Shown: positions 10,407 to 21,834, counted from the first letter of the stretch. The stretch is DNA of 64,000 bases from Clostridium sp. NkU-1 (GCA_001312405.1 BBDR01000002.1:434001-498000), one strand, 5' to 3'. The notes: generated from the sequence alone by a model not told the origin. Translations and numbers: made by a program.

Positions 10407-12255
10407 TATTCCACTGAGATATGGTATTTTTCCAGCCAGTAGTTGATCTGAAGGATATAGCAAGCATCTGGGGACCAGCCATGAGCTGACCGTACCAGGG
10501 CTTTCCGTAATCCGAAGGACTGGTCAGGAGTCTTTCCAGCTTCTTCCCATCAATAAACTCCATGACAGGAGCGGGACCGCCGGCTATCATTTCTTCTACC
10601 CGTTTGATCAAAAGGGCCTCATAATTGGTATCATAGGTTTTGGGATAGGGAGATTTCCTGCGGAACAGGATCTCATCAGGCAGAAGTCCCCTTCCAGCCT
10701 GGCGAAGGAGATTTTTAACGATTCCATCCCTTGTTTTCATATCCCAGGGGACATTCCACACGTATTCGATGATCCGGTGGTCTGCAAAGGGAACCCTGGC
10801 TTCAAGGCCGGAATACATGCTGCCGCGGTCCATCCGGTTTAATAAGGTCTGCATAAACCAGCGGAGATTCAGATAGGAAATCTCTCTCCTTCTGGCTTCT
10901 GTGGGATTATCAGAGAAAAGAACAGGCGTTTCTGCCACAGATTTTTCATAGGCCTCCATAACATACTCATCCATTTTAAGATAATCCAGGAATTCATCCT
11001 TTAGGACGGCCTTGCGGGGCCCTAAATCCATGGTCCAGGGGAAGGTCTGGGCTTTAAAGCATTCTTCCTTATGAAACCAGGGGTATCCTCCAAATATTTC
11101 ATCTGCACACTCCCCGGTCAGAGCAACCTTATTAAACTTTTTGACCATGGAGCAGAAATGGAGCAGGGAGGAGTCAATATCCCCCATGGCCGGCAGGTCA
11201 TGAGCAAGAACAGAGTCATAAAGCCGGTCCGCCTGGGTCACGTTGTCGCATTCCAGATAATGGTGGTCGGAGTCTAAAAATTTTACCATCTGGTCCACAA
11301 AGGGCCGGTCCTGTGAGGGCTGGAAGGTGCTGGCTTTAAAGAATTTATCATTGTTGACAAAATCAAAGGAAAAGGTAGTGAGCTGTTTGCCCTGTTTTTT
11401 TAACTCTGCAGCACAGACCGCTGAGACCAGGCTGGAATCCAACCCTCCTGACAAAAAGGTGCAGATGGGAACGTCGGAAACCATCTGTCGGCGGATGGAA
11501 TCCTGAACCAGGAATGAAGTCTTTTCAATGGTTTCCTCATAGCTGTCCTCGTGGGGCCTGCTTTCCAGCTTCCAGTAGCATTTCAAACGGAAGCCGTCCC
11601 TGGAGCAGAGAAGCATGTGGCCCGGGAGTATTTCATTGATTCCCTTAAAGACTCCGCAGCCGTAGGTGTGGGCCGGTCCCAGGGAGAAAACCTCGTTTAA
11701 GCCTTTCCGGTCTAAAACAGGACGGATGCCGGGATATGCAAAAATTCCTTTCAGTTCCGAAGCAAAGATGATTTCGCCATCCCTTACGGTGTAATAAAGA
11801 GGCTTTATGCCGGAACGGTCCCGGCAGAGGCATAACCGTTCCCGGAATGGGTCCATGATGGCAATGGCAAAAATGCCGTTTAACTGTTTTACAAAATCAG
11901 GCCCGTATTCCATATATCCGGTTAAAATCACTTCCGTGTCAGAGGTGGTGGAAAAGGAATGGCCCCGCTCCTTTAGGTCCCGCCGAAGCTCCTTTGTATT
12001 GTAAATTTCTCCATTGTACACAATCCCAAAGGTTTTGCCTGCCTCAGTTTTTGTTATGGGCTGGCGGCCGGTGGTCAAGTCGATAATGGATAAACGGGCG
12101 TGAGACATGCCTCCCTGCTTAAAGAGCCATATTCCTGAATCGTCAGGCCCCCGGTGTCTCTGGGTTTCTGACATCTGTTCCAGGATGCTCTCATAATAGG
12201 CTTTATCTTTCTGGTAATCGTGATCAGGATTGTAAAAACCAGCAATTCCGCACAT
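10407..12255 (-). CDS. asnB: Asparagine synthase (glutamine-hydrolysing)
   Basis: Class II amidotransferase that makes asparagine from aspartate, glutamine and ATP. Cys2 of MCGIAGFY is the nucleophile; RHRGPD, YNGEIYN and the glutaminase core follow, then the synthetase domain with the PP-loop SGGLDSSLVS near residue 255 and ECADEIFGGYPW. Length is about 616 residues. The last 20 or so residues need a one-base shift near 10460, after which the natural C-terminus (YWLEKYHISVE) ends at 10407; read without the shift the frame runs on to 10270. The gene lies 27 bp downstream of the transporter gene and has its own GGAGGG site, so the two are probably co-transcribed. Confidence 0.93.
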
Positions 12256-12282
12256 GGAAATCCCTCCTTAAAGCTGGATCAT

Positions 12283-13653
12283 CTATAAAAGGAAACAGGC
12301 AGCAATAAAAGTAGCAAGAAAACCGATCATGACCGGAGGAAGATTTTTTTCTGGCAAGCTCCAGGGGATTTACGTTGCAGATGGCTGCAACGGGTATGAG
12401 CCCCCAGGGGACAATGGTACCGCCGCCGACGAAAATTGCGGCAATCTGTCCAAGGGCAGCCAGAATAGGAACCGAAGCCCCTACTGCCGTACCAAAGGTG
12501 CGGGCCAGGGAGCCGGTAAGGGGAAGCCCGGAAAAACCTGAGCCGTCCAGGCCCGTTAATCCTCCGATCAGCAGCTGGAAAAAGGCGGCCATATATTTAT
12601 TGAGGGGAACGTTTTGAGCCAGCCAGATGGCCCAGTCATTCATAATCCCACTTTGGAACTGATCTCCCATGATGGAAGAGATCCCTTCTCCTCCTAAAAA
12701 GAAAAAGGCCCCGATGATGATGACGGGAGCAAAAATCCGTATGGCAAAGAGAAAGCCTTCAGTAACGTAAGATGTCACCTTTTCCAGAGAATGCTTGCCA
12801 AAGCCTAAAACTGCTCCAAAGCACATGATCAGGACGGCTGTTCCTGAAACCATACTGGTGGCGTCTCCTCCCTTTAAGTCAAAAGCCAGCATAAGAAGGA
12901 TGTCGGCCAGGAAAAGAAGAGGGGTCAGGATCGCCATTACAACCGCGGCAATCCCGGTATCATGGTGTTCTTCCGTATTCTGGATATGGACTTCCTGACA
13001 GCAGGCTGCGATTCCGTTCCTGTTTAACAAATATGCAGAAACAACTGTAACAATACCCATTATCAAAAACAAAGGCCGCCCCTTGGTCAGGATGTCAGAG
13101 GCTGAGATGGAAGCTGCGCCTGCGGAAATGGCCGGAGCGCCCTGGATAACAAAATCGTAACTTAAAGCAATGCCATGGCCGAATAAGTTCATGGCCATGG
13201 CAGCTGCCAGAGGATCCAGACCGGCCCTGACTGCAAAGGGCAGCATGATCGCCCCTACCAAAGCCACGGATGGGGAAGGCCAGAGAAAGAGGGAAAATAA
13301 CAGCATGGTGCCCCCCAGAATCCACCAGGTAAGGGAAGGGGATTTCATGACCTTTGACATGGGAATCATCATGAGATAGTCACTTCCCAAGTCTTTTAAG
13401 CATTTGGACAGGGCTGTAATAAGGGCAATGGTGGCGATGATTTCCATAAACTCCCTGGAAGCATACAAGACGGCATTGAATACGGTCATGATGCCTCCGG
13501 CCAAGGACTTAAGCCTACAAGGCCAAGGAGGAAGAGAAAAAGGACACAGACCAGGGGCGTATCCTTCCGGAGAATCATGACAGTCAGGATTACAATGACG
13601 CCAATGAGATAAATATAGTGCAGAGGTGTGAGCACCAGATAAGGATCAAACAT
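12283..13653 (-). CDS. Polytopic membrane transporter, ion-transporter superfamily-like (two frameshifts)
   Basis: About 457 residues with at least ten hydrophobic segments. The N-terminus MFDPYLVLTPLHYIYLIGVIV starts at 13653 after an AGGAGT site. A shift near 13500 joins it to the central part, and a shift in an A7 run near 12345 leads to the true end at 12283 (GFLATFIAACFLL). Features include PSPSVALVGAIMLPFAV and GGLTGLDGSGFSGLPLTG, recalling GntP/ArsB-like secondary transporters with inverted-repeat architecture, but I do not recognise the substrate. The gene precedes asnB by 27 bp, which suggests a link to amino or organic acid uptake. Confidence 0.65.
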
Positions 13654-13783
13654 AGGAACCACTCCTGTGAGAAGAATATATTCTATACTATGATAAAAGA
13701 GAAAGGACAGTGTGATTTTTTTCTGGCAGAACTTGAAATTTTCCTGTCCGCCTTTTATACTGAAGTTTATAAAGGAGAGGCCT

Positions 13784-15065
13784 ATGCAGATAACATCCGT
13801 ACATATTAAAAATTTTAAATCCATACAGGATATGGAAATTCAGAATGTGGAAAATGCCCTGATACTGGTGGGGAAGAACAATACGGGAAAAACAGGTGTC
13901 TTAGATGCCATACGGGCAGCTGCAGGTGCCTATGAGGTTACGGAAGAGGATTTTAACGAAAAGAAGCAGAATATAGAGATCACCATGACCCTGGCAATTA
14001 CACCGGAGGATCTGGCTTCCTTTCACAGGGGAGGGGTGGTGAGCCAGTATAAGCGGTTTGATGCATGGCTCCATGATTTTGAAACAAAGCTTCCTTCTTA
14101 CCGGGATGGAAGTCTGACCTTCACTTATCAGATCAACTGGAACGGTGTTGTCAGGTTTAAGGATGGATACCGGAAGAATAACCGGTATATCAGGGATATC
14201 TTTCCCAGGCTTTACTACATTGACTCGGAACGGGATTTAAACCAGTTTCAGAATGATTTGCTGCTTTTCCAGGAGGATGACCAGCTGTCAAAGCTAAGGA
14301 CCCACGTATGCATGTTTGACAGCGCCAGGGAATGCAACCAGTGCTTTAAATGCATCGGACTGATCAACCAGAAGAAGCCGGAGGAGCTGCAGATTTATGA
14401 GACGGCTAAGCTGCTGTTAGAAAAATACTATTCGGAAATCTATGATAAGGAGGGAAATTTATCAAGAATTTCCATCATCACAACCAATAGCTGTACCAAT
14501 ATAAAGACGTATGCCAATTTAAAGTACATGAACCAGGTGTATTTAAGGGATCAGTTCCTGATGATCCGGGATGGGGACGGAAAGAACCCTGAGGAGCTGG
14601 CAGGCCAGCTTTGCCGGTATTATGATGACCGCAGTCTGGAGGAGGTCGACAAGCTTCCAAAGGTCACCAGAAGAAATGTACTTATACTAAAGTACTATTC
14701 CTTTGAAAATTATTTCCTCAATCCCAAAATCATGGCAAAGCTTGGAGTGGTGGAAAATGAAGATGCATTCTACCGGGCTCTGTTTGACAAATGGAAGGAA
14801 TACCTTTACCGGTTAAAGAGCGGAAAGCAGTTTGTGGAGATAGTGGGGAAGGATATGGAATCCCCGGAAGATTTAAAGGCCCATATGGAAGAATTTAAGA
14901 TGTATATGCGGGGACATAACCTGTATGATATTTTTTTACGGGCCATATAAAAAGCAGGAAGGGGAGCTGCTGAAACAATACATTGATCTGGCTCCCCGGG
15001 AAGATTTCAGCGATATTTTAGATGCCATTGATAAGTTCGTTTACTTTGAAAGCAGGAAGGCATAG
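13784..15065 (+). CDS. OLD-like AAA ATPase/TOPRIM protein, shortened, frameshifted
   Basis: The protein begins MQITSVHIKNFKSIQD and has a Walker A (LVGKNNTGKTGVLDA) typical of SMC-like ATPases of the OLD nuclease group. Later YLRDQFLMIRDGDGKNPEE could be the start of a TOPRIM-like domain. A cysteine cluster (CNQCFKC) lies near residue 185. I cannot see an ABC signature or Walker B motif, and the reconstructed length (about 427 residues) is short for the family, so an internal segment may be lost. A shift near 14935 joins the last 40 residues (LLKQYIDLAPREDFSDIL). The start at 13784 follows GGAGAGG. The gene is divergent from the transporter-asnB pair and converges on the acetyltransferase. 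It could be a remnant of a phage-defence or DNA-repair gene. Confidence 0.6.
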
Positions 15066-15073
15066 GTATGAGC

Positions 15074-15680
15074 TTATATTTCAGGATCAATTTCCCAGTC
15101 CCTGAAATAGTATTTCATATCCCGCTCACCGATTTCCCTAATGACTCTGCATGGGCTTCCGTAGGCCACTACATTGGCCGGGATATCCCTGGTCACAACG
15201 CTTCCGGCTCCGATTACACTGTTTTCGCCGATCCGGACCCCTGGAAGGATGATGGTCCCGGCTCCGACCCACACATTATCCTCAATGGTAACGGGCACGT
15301 TAAACTGAATCTGCCTTTTACGGATATCGGGGCGTATGGGATGAGCGGCTGTGTCCACCACCACGTTAGGTCCGAACATGACGTGATTTCCTATGTAGAT
15401 ATCGGCGTCATCCACCAGGGTTAAATTAAAGTTTACATAAACGCCATTGCCCATATGAACATGCCTTCCCCAGTTGGCGTGGAGCGGGGGTTCTATGTAG
15501 CAGTTTTTTCCGATCTCAGCAAAAAGTTTCTTTAAGATTTCCTGCCGTTTTTCGCCTTCGGACGGGCGGGTCTGATTGAAGTCATATAGGATCTCCAGAC
15601 AACTGGTCTGCTCCGCGATCAGGGCATCATCATCACAGTCATAAAGCTTTCCGCTTCTCATTTTTTTCTTTTAAATCCAT
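15074..15680 (-). CDS. Maltose/galactoside O-acetyltransferase (hexapeptide repeat)
   Basis: A LacA/Maa-type acetyltransferase of about 202 residues that moves acetyl from acetyl-CoA to a sugar hydroxyl. It has the N-terminal Maa cap (GKLYDCDDDALIAEQTSC), left-handed beta-helix hexapeptide repeats (VTIEDNVWVGAGTIILPGV) and the catalytic His in DTAAHPIRPD. The true start is probably 15680 (MDLKEK) after AAGGAGG, with a one-base shift in the A7 run at 15661-15667; otherwise translation would start at 15661 without a good site. It is likely monocistronic. The acceptor sugar is unknown. Confidence 0.88.
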
Positions 15681-16022
15681 GAAAACCTCCTTAGTAACGG
15701 GGCTGTCGGGCAGACAGCCTCTTTTTTTCTTCATTATACCATGAAAGCAATGAGCCAAGCGCTGCAAAGCGGCATTTGGCGAATGCAACAGGATAATAGA
15801 CGCTTGTGTCTATTATACCTTGTCTTTCTTTAAATGTCCATGTGATCAAATGTGCTGTGGTAGGCTACTGTGTAGCTGGTTCTTGGTGTGTAATGTGCCG
15901 TAAGTCCGCAGTGCTCATTGCAAAAGTGCAAGAAAGTGCTATTACTTGGACAAATAAGCGCACGCTTTTTTCAGGCATGTATATTATAATCAGAATAAGA
16001 GATCTTTCGAGGAGGTATCAGG
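15681..16022. promoter_or_regulatory. Upstream region of the pentose operon
   Basis: A gene-free stretch of about 340 bp. TATAAT at 15985-15990 lies 33 bp before the GGAGG site region of xylB but has no proper -35 at the right distance, which suggests activator dependence. No operator could be assigned. Confidence 0.4.
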
Positions 16023-17547
16023 ATGAATTATCTGATTGGAATTGATGTGGGGACATCGGCAACAAAGACCGTCCTGTTTGATGAAAAAGGCGGTGTGATT
16101 GCTTCCGCTTCCAGGGAATATCCCCTTTATCAGCCTAAGAACGGCTGGGCGGAGCAGAAGCCGGAAGACTGGAGAGAGGCAGTTCTTGATACCCTTTCCC
16201 AGGTCATGACGAAGTCAGGGGTTTTAAAAGAGGATGTGAAAGGAATCGGTATCTCAGGTCAGATGCACGGACTTGTGATGCTTGATGAAAAGAAGGAGGT
16301 GATACGTCCCTCTATTATCTGGTGTGACCAGAGGACCGCAGCCGAAGTGGAAGACATGCTTACGCTTATGCCAAAAGAGTGCTGGATCGAAATCACTGCC
16401 AATCCGCCTCTTACCGGCTGGACGGCGGCCAAGATTTTATGGGTAAGGAAGAATGAGCCGGAGAATTACGGAAGGTGCAGGCACATCCTCCTTCCTAAGG
16501 ATTATATCCGTTACGTATTAACCGGAGTTTTTGCCACTGAGGTCTCCGATGCCAGCGGAATGCAGCTTCTGGATGTGCCCGGCAGGTGCTGGTCTCAGGA
16601 GGTTTTAAATAAGCTGGATATTGATCCAAAGCTTTTAGGGGAAGTGTTTGAATCCTCTGAGGTGACGGGAACCCTGCTTCCTGAGATCGCTGAAAGAACC
16701 GGACTTGACCAGGAAACAAAGGTCGTGGGAGGCGCTGGAGACAATGCGGCTGCTGCAGTCGGAACAGGGGTCGTGAAGGATGGAACGGCCTTTACAACCA
16801 TAGGAACCTCTGGGGTTGTGTTTGCTCACAGCAGCCAGGTTACCATTGACCCGAAAGGAAGAGTCCACACCTGCTGCTGTGCGGTTCCGGGAGCATGGCA
16901 TGTCATGGGAGTGACCCAGGGGGCCGGGCTGTCCTTAAAATGGTTTAAGGATAATTTCTGTCAGGATTATGTGGAAGAAGCAAACAGACAGGGAATCGAT
17001 GTTTACGATCTCATCAACCGGGATGTGAACCAGGTGGAGGCAGGAAGCGATAAGCTTATTTATCTTCCGTATCTGATGGGGGAAAGGACTCCTCATCTGG
17101 ACCCGGACTGCCGGGGCGTATTTTTTTGGACTTTCCGCCATACATACGAGAAAGCACATGCTGAGGGCCGTAATGGAAGGGGTTTCTTATTCTCTCAGCG
17201 ACTGCAATGATATTCTTAATGAAATGGGAATCAGGGTAGGAGAGATGATGGCATGCGGCGGCGGCGGAAAGAGCCAGGTATGGCGCCAGATGCTGGCGGA
17301 TATGTATGACTGCCATGTAAAGACCGTGGCCCAGACAGAAGGACCGGCCCTGGGAGCTGCCATTTTAGCCGGAGTGGGGTGCGGAATCTTTAAGAGCGTG
17401 GAAGCTGCCTGTGACGCCCTGATCTCAGAGGATAAGTCTACAGGACCAGAGGAAAAACAGGCCGGCCTCTATAAGAAATACCATCAGTTATATAAGGAAC
17501 TGTATGAGGATTTAAAGGGCAGCTATAAGAAGCTTGCAGCTTTGTAA
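16023..17547 (+). CDS. xylB: Xylulokinase, frameshifted
   Basis: FGGY-family sugar kinase that phosphorylates D-xylulose (or a related ketopentose) with ATP. Visible are the N-terminal ATPase motif LIGIDVGTSATKTVLFD, GISGQMHGLVMLD, WCDQRT, the catalytic-Asp segment GGAGDNAAAAVGTG and the C-terminal CGGGGKSQVW. The frame shifts at a T7 run near 17122; after it LSAIHT and the rest of the C-terminal domain continue to 17547, giving about 508 residues, normal for XylB. It follows a GAGGTATCAGG site and is the first gene of a four-gene unit with fsa, a DUF4867 gene and a FucI-like isomerase. Confidence 0.9.
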
Positions 17548-17580
17548 ATAACCACAAAGGAAAAACAGGAGGGTGAAGAT

Positions 17581-18234
17581 ATGCGTTTTTTTATTGATAC
17601 GGCAAATGTAGAAGAAATAAGAATGGCCAATGAGATGGGAATTATCTGCGGCGTTACTACAAATCCTTCCCTGATTGCAAAGGAAGGGCGTGATTTTAAG
17701 CAGGTGATCGGGGAAATCGCCTCTATTGTTGACGGACCCATCAGCGGAGAGGTGAAGGCCACCACCACTGATGCAGAAGGCATGATAAGGGAAGGGCGGG
17801 AGATCGCTGCGATCCATCCGAATATGGTGGTGAAGATCCCTATGACGGTGGAAGGCTTAAAGGCAGTGAAGGTGCTGACTGAAGAGAACATCCCAACTAA
17901 CGTTACCCTGGTGTTTTCCTCTGCCCAGGCGCTTTTGGCAGCAAGAGCGGGAGCTGCCTATGTTTCCCCATTTTTAGGACGTCTGGACGACATCTCCATG
18001 CCTGGGATCAATCTCATTGAAGACATTATGGAGATATTTCAGATACACAGGATCGAAACGGAGATTATTGCAGCCAGCGTGCGCAATCCCATTCATGTGA
18101 TCGACTGTGCAAGAGCAGGGGCAGATATTGCAACGGTACCGTATAAGGTGCTGGTTCAGATGACACAGCACCCGCTTACAGACCAGGGAATTGAAAAGTT
18201 CAAAAAGGACTATCTGGCTGTGTTCGGAGAATGA
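17581..18234 (+). CDS. fsa: Fructose-6-phosphate aldolase / transaldolase-like (TalC/MipB)
   Basis: Unbroken 217-residue single-domain transaldolase. [26 protein letters not shown] and the Schiff-base Lys in VVKIPMT are diagnostic of the short Fsa/TalC subfamily. It would act on fructose 6-phosphate, sedoheptulose 7-phosphate or similar in the non-oxidative pentose phosphate route. It lies 33 bp after xylB with an AGGAGGG site, and its product supports the pentose-catabolic reading of the operon. Short transaldolases and F6P aldolases cannot be told apart here with certainty. Confidence 0.88.
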   Translation: MRFFIDTANVEEIRMANEMGIICGVTTNPSLIAKEGRDFKQVIGEIASIVDGPISGEVKATTTDAEGMIREGREIAAIHPNMVVKIPMTVEGLKAVKVLTEENIPTNVTLVFSSAQALLAARAGAAYVSPFLGRLDDISMPGINLIEDIMEIFQIHRIETEIIAASVRNPIHVIDCARAGADIATVPYKVLVQMTQHPLTDQGIEKFKKDYLAVFGE

Positions 18235-18252
18235 AAAAGGAGAGGTAAAACC

Positions 18253-18880
18253 ATGGGATTATCAATAAAACCAGTGACAGATCCTGCCTTTCGTATGTAT
18301 GGGAAAGTGGTTACAGGATATGATGCAGGGGAACTGTTGGAAAAAAATGAAGGAGACGCCCCTTCCGGAGGATGTGGTTTATGTCCCTTCCGCAGCGGAA
18401 TTAGAGGAGCTGGCAGTTTCCAGGGAAATGGAAAAGAAGCTGTACGGCCAGCTGCCCATCCAGGTAGGCTACTGCAACGGCCACAATAAGAAGCTGAACG
18501 CAGTGGAATACCACAGAAATTCAGAGATCAATATTGCTGTGACGGATCTGGTCCTGATTTTAGGAAGGCAGCAGGACATTGCCCCGGATTATACATACGA
18601 TTCGAGTAAGATGGAAGCATTCCTCATTCCGGCAGGGACCGTAATTGAGGTTTATGCCACGACTCTTCATTACGCACCCTGCCATGTGGAGGAAGGCGGC
18701 TTCCAATGTGTGGTCATCCTGCCGAAGGATACCAATACGGAGCTGGAGCCTGCAGGGGAAGCAGCGAATGAGGAAGACAGACTATTATTTTCCAGGAATA
18801 AATGGCTTATTGGACATAAAGAGGGCGGACTTCCGGAACAGGCTTATATTGGCATATCAGGAGAAAATCTGTCTATTTGA
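18253..18880 (+). CDS. DUF4867 family protein, frameshifted
   Basis: About 209 residues. The first 34 codons (MGLSIKPVTDPAFRMYGKVV, then AGELLEK) and the rest (LPEDVVYVPSAAELEEL onward) are joined by a shift in the A-run at 18341-18347. The middle has a cupin-like pattern (FLIPAGTVIEVYATTLHYAPCHVEEGG) that suggests a small beta-barrel sugar-binding or epimerase fold. The family is repeatedly found beside sugar isomerases and kinases; a sugar epimerase/mutarotase-like or regulatory job is an inference. The gene is 18 bp after fsa with an AGGAGAGG site. Confidence 0.7.
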
Positions 18881-18956
18881 CAAATGCTTAACAATAAAAT
18901 CAACAGGCATATTATGCCATGAAAAATGCCTGAACATTAACAGGAGGAGTCATAGA

Positions 18957-20435
18957 ATGAATAATATCCCAGAATTAAAGGTAGGAATTGTAGCGGTAAG
19001 CAGGGACTGTTTCCCGGAATCCTTATCAGTGAACAGAAGAAAAGCACTGGTGGAGGCATATAGCGCAAAGTATGATGCCGGAAATATTTACGAATGTCCT
19101 GTCTGTATCGTGGAAAGTGAAATCCATATGGTTCAGGCTTTGGAGGATGTGAAGAAAGCTGGCTGCGATGCACTGGTAGTCTATTTAGGAAACTTCGGAC
19201 CTGAGATCTCAGAAACCCTTCTTGCAAAGCATTTTGACGGCCCGGTCATGTTTATTGCAGCAGCAGAGGAAAGCGGAGATAACTTAACCCAGGGACGCGG
19301 GGATGCGTATTGCGGAATGTTAAATGCAAGCTATAATTTAAAGCTTAGAAATATTAAAGCATACATACCGGAATATCCGGTGGGAACAGCTGAGGAATGT
19401 GCCGACATGATCGAGGAATTCCTTCCCATTGCCAGAACCCTGGTAGGACTTTCCCAGTTAAAAATCATAAGCTTCGGCCCCCGCCCCTTAAACTTCCTGG
19501 CCTGCAATGCCCCGATCAAACAGCTGTATAACCTGGGCGTGGAGATTGAAGAAAACTCGGAACTGGATTTATTTGAGGCCTTTAATAAGCATGCAAACGA
19601 TCCAAGGATTACTGATGTGGTAAAGGATATGGAAAAGGAGCTGGGAGAAGGAAACCAGAAGCCGGAAATTCTTCCAAAGCTTGCCCAGTATGAACTCACC
19701 CTTTTGGATTGGGTGGAGGCCCACAAGGGATACCGGAAATATGTAGCCATTGCAGGAAAATGCTGGCCTGCATTCCAGACCCAGTTTGGCTGTGTTCCCT
19801 GTTATGTAAACAGCCGTCTGACAGGAATGGGCATCCCGGTTTCCTGTGAAGTGGATATTTACGGAGCTCTCAGCGAATTCATCGGAACCTGCATAAGCAT
19901 GGACGCCGTAACCCTGCTTGACATTAATAACACGGTTCCTGCTGATATGTATGATGGAGATATTAAGGGGAAGTATGATTATACCCACCAGGATACCTTT
20001 ATGGGCTTCCATTGTGGAAATACATGCTCCAGAAAGCTTTCTTCCTGCTCTATGAAATACCAGATGATCATGGCAAGAGCGCTCCCAGAGGAGGTTACTC
20101 AGGGAACACTTGAGGGCGATATTGCTCCTGGTGATATTACATTCTTCCGCCTTCAGAGCACTGCAGACAATTTGCTCCGTGCATACGTTGCCCAGGGAGA
20201 GGTGCTTCCCGTAGCCACCCGTTCCTTTGGTTCCATCGGAGTTTTCGCCATTCCGGAAATGGGCAGGTTTTACCGCCATGTGCTGATCGAAAAGAACTTC
20301 CCTCATCATGGAGCAGTTGCTTTCGGACATTACGGAAAGGCCATATTTGAAGTGTTTAAGTACCTTGGGGTAGAAGAGATTGGATTTAACCAGCCAAAGG
20401 GGATGCTTTATAAAACAGAAAATCCATTTGGTTAA
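18957..20435 (+). CDS. L-fucose/L-arabinose isomerase family protein
   Basis: Unbroken 492-residue protein related to the FucI/AraA aldose-ketose isomerases. The Mn-binding segments look preserved: an acidic residue in SCEVDIYGALSEF, LDINNTVPAD and FMGFHCGNTCSRK near residues 300-360. It starts after AGGAGGAGTCATAG. As the last gene of the xylB operon it probably supplies the ketopentose that XylB phosphorylates, which points to D-arabinose, L-fucose-like or lyxose substrates rather than xylose, since no XylA is present. The exact sugar is not defined by the sequence. Confidence 0.8.
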   Translation: MNNIPELKVGIVAVSRDCFPESLSVNRRKALVEAYSAKYDAGNIYECPVCIVESEIHMVQALEDVKKAGCDALVVYLGNFGPEISETLLAKHFDGPVMFIAAAEESGDNLTQGRGDAYCGMLNASYNLKLRNIKAYIPEYPVGTAEECADMIEEFLPIARTLVGLSQLKIISFGPRPLNFLACNAPIKQLYNLGVEIEENSELDLFEAFNKHANDPRITDVVKDMEKELGEGNQKPEILPKLAQYELTLLDWVEAHKGYRKYVAIAGKCWPAFQTQFGCVPCYVNSRLTGMGIPVSCEVDIYGALSEFIGTCISMDAVTLLDINNTVPADMYDGDIKGKYDYTHQDTFMGFHCGNTCSRKLSSCSMKYQMIMARALPEEVTQGTLEGDIAPGDITFFRLQSTADNLLRAYVAQGEVLPVATRSFGSIGVFAIPEMGRFYRHVLIEKNFPHHGAVAFGHYGKAIFEVFKYLGVEEIGFNQPKGMLYKTENPFG

Positions 20436-20521
20436 AAAGCGCTTTGAGACTTAGCTGACGCCCAATAAGGATGTATCAAGAAGCATTCAGATTGGGAAGT
20501 CGGCAAGCGGAATGTGACAAC

Positions 20522-20562
20522 AAAAGGCGGACTATCGGCGTAAAGCTGATAGTCCGCCTTTT
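20522..20562. terminator. Terminator after the pentose operon
   Basis: A perfect 15-bp stem (AAAAGGCGGACTATC and complement) with an 11-base loop lies between the isomerase gene and the convergent CPBP gene, and works in both directions. Confidence 0.85.
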
Positions 20563-20629
20563 AAGCTGAGAGGAGCAGGGCGAAGCCATGACACGTGCAA
20601 CAGGTTTTCCAAAGAGATAACCTAAATAC

Positions 20630-21431
20630 TTATACGATTTGCCTGCTCTTTTTGCCATATATCACAACGGTTACAATTGAAACAAGAACCATCACAGCGT
20701 TTGCGACAATTGTTCCCTCCCAAGTCATAGTCATGGTGCCAAAGATGGGGGATGCCGCATTGAACATGGTGTGGAATAATACGCACATAAACACACCGCC
20801 TTTTCCTGATATTTTGTAGATTGCCCCATTGAAAAACCGAAACGCCATGAGTTGAACTGCAAACATCCAAAAGTTAATGAGTCCCTCTCCGTGATTCGTC
20901 CCCGGAATGAAGAAGAGAGGAATATGCCATAAAATCCAAATGCTTCCAACAAATACAGAAGACAAAACAAAGCCATATTTTTTGTCAAGCTCAGGCTGCA
21001 ATATGTACATCCAGCCAGATTCCTCCAAGCCACCGATAATAAGATTACCAGGCAGGGAAAGGAAGAACGTATAAAATGGAAGCACCATTTCCGTGCGGCC
21101 TGAAACTGCAATATGTATCAAAAAATACAGTGCAAGCCCTGCAGCAACGAACAAATAGAGAGAGATGTTATTTTTGGCGTAAAAAAACAGTTTTCAACCA
21201 TTCCTTAAAATCTGCTATTTTGTTATTTTTCTTCAGAACGATATAGGAAGCAATAGCGGGCGACAAAATATAGATTGCAAAAGGAATATTCATTGCGAAT
21301 TGCTGTAACGAGTAAGCCCAATTGTGAACTGAATATCCGAATTGCCCAAGGGCAATCAAAGCTCCTGACACAAGATAGGCTATGGAAAATGTCAGCCCCG
21401 TAAATTGTACTATGATTTTTTTGTCTGTCAT
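20630..21431 (-). CDS. CPBP family intramembrane metalloprotease, frameshifted
   Basis: About 267 residues with multiple membrane helices. The abortive-infection/CAAX-protease motifs are visible: IIGGLEESGW (Glu pair), WILWHIPLFF (His) and LFHTMFNA (His). The first two helices (FTGLTFSIAYLVSGALIAL) are in a different frame from the rest, joined in an A7 run near 21180. Members process prenylated or bacteriocin-like peptides or give self-immunity; nothing nearby identifies a substrate. It is a single-gene unit convergent with the pentose operon. Confidence 0.8.
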
Positions 21432-21488
21432 GATTTCTTCACCTCACATTTTGAAGTATACATTAAATTTTAACATCTTTAACTTTTA

Positions 21489-21617
21489 TCACCTAATGTT
21501 TGCTTTCTGCCATCTTAAAGTTATTACCCGCAAATCCTTTCGCTTCTCCCGTATCGTCAAGGCCGCATTCATAGCTGTAATGCGCCTTTCCACGGTTCGG
21601 TTTTCTTTCTGCCCCAT
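21489..21617 (-). CDS. Small basic protein in mobile scar
   Basis: A 42-residue frame beginning MGQKENRTVERRITAMNAAL and very rich in Arg and Lys. I think it resembles small basic peptides beside mobilisation genes, but cannot name a family. There is no strong ribosome binding site. It may be the truncated N-terminus of a longer gene. Confidence 0.3.
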   Translation of the reverse strand: MGQKENRTVERRITAMNAALTIREKRKDLRVITLRWQKANIR

Positions 21618-21834
21618 TATACCATATCTTTCCACTAGCGTGGAAATTTTTCACTTTCAGCTCGTTTTCCAACCTTGTGGATATACGGGAGGGGCGGGTA
21701 TAGCAGGTGGAAATCCATTACAACTGTGTTGGTGTAATTGAAATGCCGGGCATAAAAGAAACAAACAGCAAAACGCATAGCCAAAACTGACTATGCCGTA
21801 TGCTGTACAAATACTTTTTTATTGAGGGAGTGCC

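Noticed and set aside
15681..16022. Possible small plus-strand gene at 15806-16045
   Set aside because: The frame overlaps the start of xylB, is rich in Cys and Trp in an unnatural way, and has no ribosome binding site.
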